From: JACJYC01 sp964558465
GTDB taxonomy: Bacteria; Bacteroidota; Bacteroidia; Chitinophagales; Saprospiraceae
Direction: 5' to 3'
Assembly: GCA_964558465.1 (NCBI GenBank)
Contig: CAZLEF010000001.1
Coordinates: 124,001 to 188,000, forward strand
DNA length: 64,000 nucleotides
This document shows positions 34,712 through 42,806 of this stretch, in pieces. The stretch's first letter is position 1, and each line of letters begins with the position of its first letter. The position numbers and the translations under genes were made by a program. The notes beneath the pieces are model-generated. The model did not search any database, was not told the origin of the DNA, and saw nothing but the letters and a program-made list of their open reading frames with translations.

Positions 34712-36499
34712 ATGAGAAAATTAATATCAAAAAATTTCTTTCTAATAATCTTTTTTTTCATAGGTGTAGTTTCATTAAACTGCCAAACAAGATATAGAAT
34801 ACACTATGGCTCACCTTTAGCCCGACAGTTAAGAGATTTATTTGATGCACAAAGTAGAGCGGCTGACTCCAGAAGTGAAATCTCTCAAAATATAGCAAAA
34901 GCAAGAGAAGACTATTTTGATGCATTAAAGAATGGAAATCCTACTGAACAAAAAGCAAAAGTTTTTTTTACATATCTATTTGTTAAAGATATTCTGATTC
35001 ACCAAACATTTAGCTTTGGTGAAAATACTCCAAATCGTTCGGGGGGGGTTTTAATAGATAAAATGATAGGGACAATTGATGGTGGAATTGACCTAGGATG
35101 TTTAGATGCGTACTCTCTATGGTCAGGAGTTTATAGTAAAAATATAAAGGATTTATTAGGAAGTGGTAAATACTCCCCTCAAGAAGTATCAATATTAGCC
35201 TTTGAGAAGTCGCAAGAATATTACGAAAGATATACTTTGTTTAGAGATTGGGTTGAACATGAACGACAAGGAGTTATTGATGATGATATTTCTTCCCTAA
35301 AGCAATTTGCAGATGTACTTATTAAAACATTTTCCAGAAAAGAATCCGAACGAGGAGCAACAGAAATCTATCAAGATGCTGTGGCTGTTTTTGGTGAAGA
35401 TTATGTACTGAGCAAGTATAAGATACTTAAAAACGGAAAGATGTGTACGAATGATGATTGGGACTATTCCAACTTGAGCTTGAATAAACTAAAAACAGTT
35501 GGTCTGGATTATTATTCTTCTTCGATGGGCGGCACAGCATTTTACATTGTCCAAGAATTAATAGGAAGAGGTAGTCCAAAAAATTATATCATGGGACGTC
35601 TTTATAAATCTGGATACTGTGATGAAAGCTGGCAATGTGCAAAAGTCCAATATAATAGATTGGAGATGGCATTTGGTAAGACAAAAGTCAATGCATTGTC
35701 TGAAAAAATTTATACGATGCCTCGTCGATCATCAAAATATAATACAAATTTATACACGGATTATGTAATAGACCGTGTTCCAATTGATAATTGCGATTTT
35801 AGCCATTTTGTACCTTACAATGTATTTTATGTATTGTTGACAAAAGATGATTCAGTAGGTTTTTTTAGGTATTTAATTGCGAATCATTTTGAATTGGACG
35901 ATTTAGAGAAATTGAACAAAAAAGTAAATGAACTCTTTGAGAAATATGGAAAGGAAAATTTATTAAAATATTCGAGTGAAGTAAGAGAATTTACATTTAA
36001 TGACTGTCAATTTTATACTCGTGGAGAAGCCAATCCATATCATTCTGGACCTTACAAAGATTTTGAATATATTGTTAAAAAATTTGAGTCAAAAAAGGGA
36101 ATCGTTGTTGAAAATCTAAACTTTGAAAGTATTGGTTTTAATGAACTTACCGTTTTAGGGGGCAGGGTAAAGTGCTACTTTGATAAAGAGCATGGCTGTG
36201 TTGATACAGCAAAAGTATATGTTAGAATTATTTCAAAAGAGGATTACTCTAAAAGTGACATTAATTGGACTGAATATATAAATGAACAAAACAAAAAAAT
36301 ATTTGATTGGAATTCTGTTTGTAAAGGTCAAAACGTAAAAGTCGTAGAGTACTTATTTTATGATGAATTTAACTCCGAAATAATTAGAAAAAGTTGGATT
36401 TCAAAAGATGAAAATTGGAACATCTTACATACAGATATAGAATATTCCAAAGAAAATGGAATATATCAAAGTGACAAGAAAGAGACTTTGAATAAATAA
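34712..36499 (+). CDS. Secreted hypothetical protein, AT-rich, with G8 tract
   Basis: Unrecognised 595-aa protein. A signal peptide or signal anchor is present (MRKLISKNFFLIIFFFIGVV...NCQ). The rest is soluble and mostly helical in the first 200 residues (ARQLRDLFDAQSRAADSRSE), with a central Cys/Tyr-containing region and a C-terminal beta-type segment. Base composition is far more AT-rich than its neighbours, indicating transfer. A run of eight G residues (35041-35048) falls in codons about 110-113, a possible slipped-strand switch. An IS3-family relic follows 55 bp after the stop. Confidence 0.7.
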   Translation: MRKLISKNFFLIIFFFIGVVSLNCQTRYRIHYGSPLARQLRDLFDAQSRAADSRSEISQNIAKAREDYFDALKNGNPTEQKAKVFFTYLFVKDILIHQTFSFGENTPNRSGGVLIDKMIGTIDGGIDLGCLDAYSLWSGVYSKNIKDLLGSGKYSPQEVSILAFEKSQEYYERYTLFRDWVEHERQGVIDDDISSLKQFADVLIKTFSRKESERGATEIYQDAVAVFGEDYVLSKYKILKNGKMCTNDDWDYSNLSLNKLKTVGLDYYSSSMGGTAFYIVQELIGRGSPKNYIMGRLYKSGYCDESWQCAKVQYNRLEMAFGKTKVNALSEKIYTMPRRSSKYNTNLYTDYVIDRVPIDNCDFSHFVPYNVFYVLLTKDDSVGFFRYLIANHFELDDLEKLNKKVNELFEKYGKENLLKYSSEVREFTFNDCQFYTRGEANPYHSGPYKDFEYIVKKFESKKGIVVENLNFESIGFNELTVLGGRVKCYFDKEHGCVDTAKVYVRIISKEDYSKSDINWTEYINEQNKKIFDWNSVCKGQNVKVVEYLFYDEFNSEIIRKSWISKDENWNILHTDIEYSKENGIYQSDKKETLNK

Positions 36500-36554
36500 T
36501 TAAAAAGGCGTAATTACCCAGTCCAAAAGTTAACAAAACAAACCAGCCTTATCC

Positions 36555-37066
36555 TTGTACCCTTCCCCCAGGGCGCAACCAGATAAAAGTAGAGAGTTAG
36601 GTGAGAAATTTCTAACTTTCAAAAAAATATTATGCGCAAGAAAAATTTCACGGAAGCCCAACGGCTGGCCATCCTGGCGGAACAAGATGCCGTTGAGGAA
36701 ATCTGCCGTAAACATCAGATTAGCCCGGCCACCTTCTATGCCAAAGGCATCCCTTTGGGATAATTGGAAAAAAGAGGTGGCCATCGAGCAAGATGAGGAT
36801 AAACGCAGACTCAAAGAGTTGGAAAAAGAAAATGCCAGACTCACAGAACTCAGTTTGGACCATGGTATTCTGAAAGAGCGGGTTTATCGAGTCTGGAAAG
36901 CCGAAGAACTACACCTTCGCTCACCTGCAAAGCGGCCAGGTATTAAACGCACCTATCAAGAGCTATTACCTCCTGATCAAATTAATGAAGGCTGGGCAAT
37001 TGGAGTTCGAAATTGAATATCAAGATCTCTACTTTAAAACGGTTGCGTAATAGGGGAAGGGTACAA
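36555..37066 (+). mobile_element. IS3-family insertion sequence, internally deleted, with intact ends
   Basis: Perfect 14-bp terminal inverted repeats, TTGTACCCTTCCCC at 36555-36568 and its complement at 37053-37066, enclose 512 bp. The 5'-TGTACC...GGTACA-3' ends fit IS3-type termini. Inside is a fused, frameshifted remnant of orfA and orfB. No target-site duplication is visible in the flanking 5 bp. With its ends intact it could be mobilised by a complete copy elsewhere, as MITEs are. Confidence 0.8.
36632..37016 (+). pseudogene. IS3-family transposase relic (orfA-orfB fragments)
   Basis: The first frame (36632-36763) reads MRKKNFTEAQRLAILAEQ...CRKHQISPATFY, the HTH start of an IS3-type OrfA, and then stops. 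The next frame continues with NWKKEVAIEQDEDKRRLKELEKENARL, the OrfA leucine zipper. It passes into an OrfB-like piece, YRVWKAEELHLRSPAKRPGIKR...NEGWAIG, that ends where the first DDE Asp of the catalytic domain should begin. Thus it is frameshifted, internally deleted and without a catalytic core. Confidence 0.85.
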
Positions 37067-37219
37067 AACGGCCGGCCCAGTTTCCCCTACCTAACCGGTG
37101 CAATTATCCGCCCAAAAGGGAGGTAAACCAATGCCAGATCCCGCTTTCATCTAAAAAAATCAACCTTTTTGCCGATTTATATGTATTATTGTTGTTCTAA
37201 AACAAGCGCATCTGTCGAG

Positions 37220-37621
37220 ATGGATCAGGAAAAACAAGAAAAAATAATCAAAGAATACGGCCCGCAATTTTCGGAAGGCGGGCTTTGGGTCAAACTGACG
37301 GGTTATGCCAAACGCGCAGGTCAGAAAGCCGTATACATGGTTTTGCTGATGTTTTTTGCTTACCGCAGGAAAGACACGCCGACCTGGGCCAAAAATATCG
37401 TTTTGGGAACGCTGGGTTATTTCCTCGCGCCCATCGACGCATTACCCGATTTAACCCCGATCATCGGTTATACGGACGACCTCGGCGTGTTGAGTTTTGG
37501 CCTTGTGACCATCGCCGGCTACGTCAACGACGAGGTTCGGACACGCTCCAAAGAAAAACTGAAGTCGTGGTTTGGCGAATTTGACGTTGCCATGCTGGCT
37601 GAAGTGGATAAAAAGATCTGA
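37220..37621 (+). CDS. YkvA-family (DUF1232) membrane protein
   Basis: Protein of 133 aa from the ATG at 37220. DUF1232 core: TWAKNIVLGTLGYFLAPIDALPDLTPIIGYTDDLGV (central part, about 60-95). The LAPIDALPD...GYTDD signature is typical. One or two weak membrane helices. Function is unknown across the family. It starts about 150 bp after the IS relic. Confidence 0.9.
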   Translation: MDQEKQEKIIKEYGPQFSEGGLWVKLTGYAKRAGQKAVYMVLLMFFAYRRKDTPTWAKNIVLGTLGYFLAPIDALPDLTPIIGYTDDLGVLSFGLVTIAGYVNDEVRTRSKEKLKSWFGEFDVAMLAEVDKKI

Positions 37622-37709
37622 GAACGGAATCCCGTTTTTCAGCATACTGCCATTCGCCGACCGGCCATGGCGTTTACTGTAACAAACCAGGTAAAACCCT
37701 GCCCGCCCT

Positions 37710-39017
37710 ATGCGCTACGAGCCAATCAACCCGGAGTTATTCAAACTCAACCGGCAGCGGTTCGCCCGGAAAATGAACCCGGATTCAATTGCCCTTTTCT
37801 GCTCCAACGACCGCATGCCGCGCAACGGAGATACTTTTTTCCCATTCCGTCAAAATTCAGGGCTTTTTTACCTCTGCGGCCTCGACCAGGAAGAGACCGT
37901 TCTGGCGCTTTTCCCGGACTGTGTCAGGGAAGAACTGCGCGAAGTGGCATTTATCAAAAGATCAAGCGAACGGCAAAATATCTGGGACGGCCAGGGGTTG
38001 AGCAAAGATCAGGCGCGCGCTATTTCAGGCATTGAAAGGGTATTCTGGCTCGATGAAATGGAACCGGTGCTCAATGAGTTGATCCTGCTCTCCAGGCGGA
38101 TCTACCTGAACCTGAACGAACACGACCGTTTTTACTCGGAAGTAGACGACCGGAACAAACGTTTTGCCAAACAGATCAAAAGGCGATACCCCGCGCATAA
38201 GCTCCACCGGTCCCCGCCGCTGCTCAAACAACTGATGATGACTAAATCCCATTATGAGATCGAAGTCATGAGCAAAGCCATCCAGATCACCGGCCGCGCC
38301 TTTCAGCGGGTGCTCGAATTTGTCCGGCCAGGGGTCATGGAATACGAAGTGGAGGCGGAGATCTCCCATGAATTCATCCGCAACCGGGCCAACGGGCACG
38401 CCTACGACCCGATCGTCGCCTGCGGGGCCAACGCCTGCATCCTGCACTACACTGATAATACCAGCATGTGCCGGAATGATGACCTGCTGCTGCTGGACTT
38501 TGGCGCCGAATACGCTAATTATGCCGCCGACCTGACCCGGACCATCCCCGTGAACGGACGGTTTACCCAACGACAGCGGGCTGTGTACAATGCGGTTTTG
38601 CGCACCTTGCGCATGGCCATTCCACTGCTGGCGCCGGGCGCAACCCTCGATGAATATCATAAAACGGTGGGCAAATACCTGGAAGGCGAATTGCTCGGAC
38701 TTGGTCTGCTCGACAAAGCCGATATCCAGAACCAGGACCCCAAACGGCCGGCTTACAAAAAATATTTCATGCACGGCGTTTCGCACCACCTCGGACTGGG
38801 CGTACACGACTTGGCCAACCGCTACGATCCCATCCAGGCGGGCATGGTGTTTACCTGCGAACCCGGCATTTATATTCCGGAAGAAGGCCTGGGCATCCGG
38901 CTTGAAAACAATATCCTGGTGACAGATACCCTGCCGGTCGACCTGACGGCCTCCATTCCTATCGAGGCGGAAGAGATCGAAGAAATGATGCAGGCGTTTT
39001 TGGGGGCGATGAATTGA
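37710..39017 (+). CDS. pepP: Aminopeptidase P family protein (Xaa-Pro aminopeptidase)
   Basis: Cytoplasmic metallopeptidase removing N-terminal residues before proline, 435 aa. N-terminal AMP_N domain (1-140), then the pita-bread domain with the five metal ligands visible in order: Asp in LLLDFGAEY, Asp in YAADLTRTIPV, His in HGVSHHLGLGVHD, Glu in CEPGIYIPEEGL and Glu in RLENNILVT. Start is the ATG at 37710. It is convergent with the phosphatase gene; a CTTTCCGG...CCGGAAAG hairpin lies between them (39069-39098). Confidence 0.96.
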   Translation: MRYEPINPELFKLNRQRFARKMNPDSIALFCSNDRMPRNGDTFFPFRQNSGLFYLCGLDQEETVLALFPDCVREELREVAFIKRSSERQNIWDGQGLSKDQARAISGIERVFWLDEMEPVLNELILLSRRIYLNLNEHDRFYSEVDDRNKRFAKQIKRRYPAHKLHRSPPLLKQLMMTKSHYEIEVMSKAIQITGRAFQRVLEFVRPGVMEYEVEAEISHEFIRNRANGHAYDPIVACGANACILHYTDNTSMCRNDDLLLLDFGAEYANYAADLTRTIPVNGRFTQRQRAVYNAVLRTLRMAIPLLAPGATLDEYHKTVGKYLEGELLGLGLLDKADIQNQDPKRPAYKKYFMHGVSHHLGLGVHDLANRYDPIQAGMVFTCEPGIYIPEEGLGIRLENNILVTDTLPVDLTASIPIEAEEIEEMMQAFLGAMN

Positions 39018-39151
39018 GGTTGATGGTTGACACTGGAACCACTAAAGTCCAGCATTCGGCCGTAAAGACTTTCCGGACGCCCATAGTTGCCCGGAAAGCC
39101 TCCTGCACCGGAGTTATGGCTTTACAAACTTCAAATCCGGTGGCCATTGAA

Positions 39152-40369
39152 CTATCTGTTATCTCCCGGTCGATACCCCAAATAGCGAAACGCCAGAATC
39201 GTCAAATCATCATTTTGCTGAACATCCCCCACAAAATCTTCGACGGCATGCTCCAGAGATTGTACCAGGTCTTTCATGGATGGGTACGGCTGATGATTGA
39301 TCGCCTTTTCCATGCGGTCGGTTTCAAACATCATTTTTTGGGCGTTCATGGCTTCGGTTACACCGTCCGTGTAAAGCAGCAGGGAATCTCCGGGGTTCAG
39401 CCGGAGCTCCGATATGGCAAATGAGGACTGCCCCACAATGCCGACTACCGTATCGGCGGGGAGGTCCATGAGTTGGTAGCCGCCGCCGCCAAGTGAGATA
39501 AATGGTGGGTTATGGCCGGCATTGACATAACGAAATACACCTGTTCGTACATGCAGCACGCCCGCAAAAATGGTGACGAACATCATATCTTCATTGTTGC
39601 CGGCCAGCATATTGTTGACCGGAGGCACCACGTTCCGGAAACTGGGGTCGTTGCCGGCCAAAAGCCGCAGGGAAGTGAACGTACGCATCATCAGAAGCGC
39701 AGCGGGCATCCCCTTCCCCGATACATCTCCGATAGCCAGGTAAATATGTTCGTCGTCGAGCATAAGGGCATCATAAAAATCTCCCCCTACCTCGCGGGCC
39801 TGGTTGATCACGGCATAGGCGTCTACCGACGGGCGATTGAGCAGCAATTTATCCCCATCGGGTACGATGCCGGCCTGAATTTTTCCGGCAGTCTCCAATT
39901 CTTTCTCCAGATGCTGGTATTTCAATTGTTCTTCCAGCCGCTTCATCAGGGAATGATTGGACCGGCGCAGGCGAGCCGCCATAATGCCGATCAGGTTGCG
40001 TACACCTTTTTGGGTCTTCATGATCTGTCCCCAGAACGTACTTTCCGGAATACAGAGCGCCAGGCTCGGTTGCCGGGCTTCGGCACGCGCTGAAGTTGGA
40101 TGCCCCATAACGAGCGACATTTCACCCAGACATTCGCCTACCTCAATCGGGATCGATATTTGAGCATTGTCATTTTCCAGTACAATGGCGAGTTCTCCTT
40201 CGATCAGAATATAAAGCGTATTATTGGCACACCCTTGCCTGATCAGCACCTCCCCTTTTTCCAACTGCTTGAACACACTGCAATCAATGATCCCCTGGAT
40301 TTCTTCATGGGTAAATCCCTCGAAGAGCTCATATCCAGCGAGTGCCTGATGCAGTAATAAAGTCGCCAT
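39152..40369 (-). CDS. cNMP-binding domain / SpoIIE-type PP2C phosphatase
   Basis: Signalling protein, 405 aa. Residues about 10-125 form a cyclic-nucleotide-binding fold (FKQLEKGEVLIRQGCANNTLYILIEG, given in part; CLGEMSLVMGHPTSARAEA is the phosphate-binding-cassette region). A short helical linker follows, then a SpoIIE/PP2C phosphatase domain at about 165-395 with the metal-site motifs REVGGDFYD, GDVSGKGMPAALLM and DGVTEAMN. It probably dephosphorylates an anti-anti-sigma-type protein under control of a nucleotide signal. No partner gene is adjacent. Confidence 0.92.
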   Translation of the reverse strand: MATLLLHQALAGYELFEGFTHEEIQGIIDCSVFKQLEKGEVLIRQGCANNTLYILIEGELAIVLENDNAQISIPIEVGECLGEMSLVMGHPTSARAEARQPSLALCIPESTFWGQIMKTQKGVRNLIGIMAARLRRSNHSLMKRLEEQLKYQHLEKELETAGKIQAGIVPDGDKLLLNRPSVDAYAVINQAREVGGDFYDALMLDDEHIYLAIGDVSGKGMPAALLMMRTFTSLRLLAGNDPSFRNVVPPVNNMLAGNNEDMMFVTIFAGVLHVRTGVFRYVNAGHNPPFISLGGGGYQLMDLPADTVVGIVGQSSFAISELRLNPGDSLLLYTDGVTEAMNAQKMMFETDRMEKAINHQPYPSMKDLVQSLEHAVEDFVGDVQQNDDLTILAFRYLGYRPGDNR

Positions 40370-40466
40370 GGGCTTCTGTTCAATTAATCCGGGGGCTAAT
40401 TTAGTGAATTGCTTTGTCTTTTTCTCCGATCGTTGCCCTTGTGGTTAGCCAAATTAAAACTGGCGA

Positions 40467-41771
40467 CTACTCCCCCCGCCGAAACTCCAGCCCCACCGAA
40501 GTCCGCGGCTTGAAACCCTTCCAGGCCTGCCCGTTCGAATGTTCCGGCAGTTCAAGGTAAGGCTGGTAGTCTTTGCCCTTCAGGCGGATACCCAGGAAGG
40601 CCGTCACAAAATGTTGATTGATGTTGTTGATGCGGGGCAAACTCCATGCGGGTTCGGCGTAGTGCATATATTCCTCTTGCTGCGGACCGGCGGCCATCGT
40701 CGCCGGCGGGGGCGGATTGGGGGCCGTATTGTGGCGGGCATTCACGTAGGTCAGCAGGTAGCGTTCGGTATGGATGGCGCCTTCATATATGGCTTTGATG
40801 CCGTCTGCATAACCGGAGATGTCGTCCTGGTCGCCGGCCACAAAAAAAGTAGGCACCCGCAGTCCGGCGAGTCCTTCGGCATCCCACACGCCGCGCGCCA
40901 TGCCCCAGGGGGCGAACGCTACAACGGCTTTGATCCGTTTGTCGGGGGGCAATACCAGGGCTGGGGCGCCGGCCGTTCGCTCTTCGATCGCGGTAATGCC
41001 GCCGGTCATCCGGCTGAAAAACTCGGACAATTGTTTGCTATAGCCGGCGCCGGCCACATTCAATACGCCATAACCGCCCATAGAGTACCCGATCAGCGCC
41101 GTATTCCCGGCATCCGTTAGCCCCGACAGGAAGGATTCGCTGCGCTCCTCACTCAACCGGGCGATTTCATCCAGTACAAACAGGATATCCTTCGGCCGGT
41201 GGTACAGGGTGCTCGGGAATGGGCCGGCATCGCGGTGCGTGGATTCTGTGTGGTCAATGGCCGCTACCACGTAGCCTTTGGAAGCCAGATTCTCAGTCAG
41301 ATAGGTCATGAGGTAGCGGGAACCCGGATAGCCGTGGGAAACGATGACGAGCGGATAAACCCCGCCACTGCGGTCCGGCTCGGCATCCCGTAACGCCCGC
41401 CCCGGAAAAGTAAACGGTATGAGGGGTTTCCCCTCTGTATTGGGACGGCCGAGGATATCTTCGTATTCCGTTAATTCCGGTGTTCCCGCCGGGATCACGG
41501 CCGGATACCAGACCTCGACGGTCAGCGGCCGGTCGTAGACAGGCGCCACGCCTCCTTTGACCCCGGCGATGTTCAATTGCCCCGGATTGACCAGTTGCAG
41601 GGTGCGCACCCCAATGCGGTGAGGGCCCCGCGGCGCCAGTTCAGGCGCATCCGGCAAAGGATCTCCGTAAACAAAGGGAACTGGTTCCGGAGTGTATTGT
41701 GAAAACAGGGAAATGACCGGAAATGACAGAAAAAACAGGGAAATGATCAGCGGAGAACGATTCAATCTCAT
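40467..41771 (-). CDS. Secreted alpha/beta hydrolase, PAF-acetylhydrolase-like
   Basis: Alpha/beta-hydrolase, 434 aa, with an N-terminal signal peptide (PLIISLFFLSFPVISLFSQ). Features: TVEVWYPA strand, VIVSHGYPGSRYL oxyanion region, catalytic serine in GYSMGGYG, Asp in FFVAGDQDD and His in NARHNTAP. This pattern resembles platelet-activating-factor acetylhydrolase / dienelactone-hydrolase families. Periplasmic or secreted; substrate unknown. Confidence 0.88.
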   Translation of the reverse strand: MRLNRSPLIISLFFLSFPVISLFSQYTPEPVPFVYGDPLPDAPELAPRGPHRIGVRTLQLVNPGQLNIAGVKGGVAPVYDRPLTVEVWYPAVIPAGTPELTEYEDILGRPNTEGKPLIPFTFPGRALRDAEPDRSGGVYPLVIVSHGYPGSRYLMTYLTENLASKGYVVAAIDHTESTHRDAGPFPSTLYHRPKDILFVLDEIARLSEERSESFLSGLTDAGNTALIGYSMGGYGVLNVAGAGYSKQLSEFFSRMTGGITAIEERTAGAPALVLPPDKRIKAVVAFAPWGMARGVWDAEGLAGLRVPTFFVAGDQDDISGYADGIKAIYEGAIHTERYLLTYVNARHNTAPNPPPPATMAAGPQQEEYMHYAEPAWSLPRINNINQHFVTAFLGIRLKGKDYQPYLELPEHSNGQAWKGFKPRTSVGLEFRRGE

Positions 41772-41824
41772 AATGGCCGTTTTGATTTTTGATAGGGTGT
41801 CCGCTCAAATATAGCAACTTTTAA

Positions 41825-41989
41825 GACGAAGAACACAAAGTCAATCAAGAAGATCACAAAGCGTTTTCCGCCCTCAAAAAAGCCATCGAACTCGGCTACA
41901 ACTCCCGGCAGCAGTTTGAGAACGATGCTGATTTGTCGCCACTGAAATCGGATAGCCGCTACAAGGAGTTGATGGAGCAGACGAAGTAA
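41825..41989 (+). pseudogene. C-terminal relic of a TPR-type protein
   Basis: A 55-codon open stretch without a start reads DHKAFSALKKAIELGYNSRQ, then QFENDADLSPLKSD, then SRYKELMEQTK and stop. This is the common ending of Bacteroidota TPR proteins (A-L-x-x-A-[IL]-x-L-G-x ... D-x-D-L-x-P-L-x-x-D-x-R-[YF]). It follows an in-frame stop at 41822, so only a fragment remains. The rest of the gap 41772-42156 holds no gene. Confidence 0.65.
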
Positions 41990-42156
41990 AATTTCTTCGC
42001 ATTATCGGCTCTTAATCCAATTCGTATGTAACCGTAAATTAATTAGCGGATTGTTTGGATGCAGTTGGTTTTTACCGTAGAAAATGTTTATATTGCACCC
42101 TATATGCGCATTTTTGAATAAAAAAGCATCCAATTTCCTTCACATATTACATCATC

Positions 42157-42609
42157 ATGGCAACCTTCAACTTGAACATCAACGGTAAAAAACAGCAGGT
42201 GGACGTCGACCCTTCCACGCCCATGCTCTGGGTGCTGCGCGACCACCTCAACCTGGTCGGTACCAAATACGGCTGCGGCATCGCACAGTGCGGCGCCTGC
42301 ACCATCCACCTCGGCGACGTAGCCATGCGCTCCTGCATGTTGCCTGTTTCGCAGGTCGGCAATCAGGCCGTTACCACAATCGAAGGGCTCTCTGAAAACG
42401 GCGACCACCCCGTGCAAAAAGCCTGGCTTGAGCACGATGTGCCTCAATGCGGCTACTGCCAGGCGGGGCAGATCATGAACGCCGTCGCCTTTTTGAAAGC
42501 CAATCCTAACCCCAGCGATGCGGAAATTGAAGCGGCCATGAACGGCAATATCTGCCGCTGCGCCACCTATACTCGCATCAGGGCGGCGATCAAGTCGGCG
42601 GCAGGGTAA
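42157..42609 (+). CDS. 2Fe-2S subunit of a molybdenum hydroxylase (isoquinoline-1-oxidoreductase alpha-like)
   Basis: Small electron-transfer subunit, 150 aa. Plant-type 2Fe-2S cluster in the N-terminal half (YGCGIAQCGACTIHLG then RSC) and the second helical 2Fe-2S domain in the C-terminal half (PQCGYCQAGQIMNA and NICRCATYTRI). Lacking an FAD subunit, it fits the two-component CoxS/IorA type. It is followed 197 bp later by the molybdopterin-binding subunit gene. Confidence 0.95.
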   Translation: MATFNLNINGKKQQVDVDPSTPMLWVLRDHLNLVGTKYGCGIAQCGACTIHLGDVAMRSCMLPVSQVGNQAVTTIEGLSENGDHPVQKAWLEHDVPQCGYCQAGQIMNAVAFLKANPNPSDAEIEAAMNGNICRCATYTRIRAAIKSAAG

Positions 42610-42806
42610 TTTCAGACTACTTAATGCGAATCCGGCAAGGGTTCAATGTGGTTCATTATGGTTTCGAAATGGTTAACGGTTCTCAACAATAATGAACGAT
42701 AATAAACCATCATGAACTACTGATTCGCACACATTGGTGTCCACCCGGCGGCAGCAATCCGCAATCTAATAATCGGAACAATCCTAACAATCCAACCATC
42801 ATCAAT

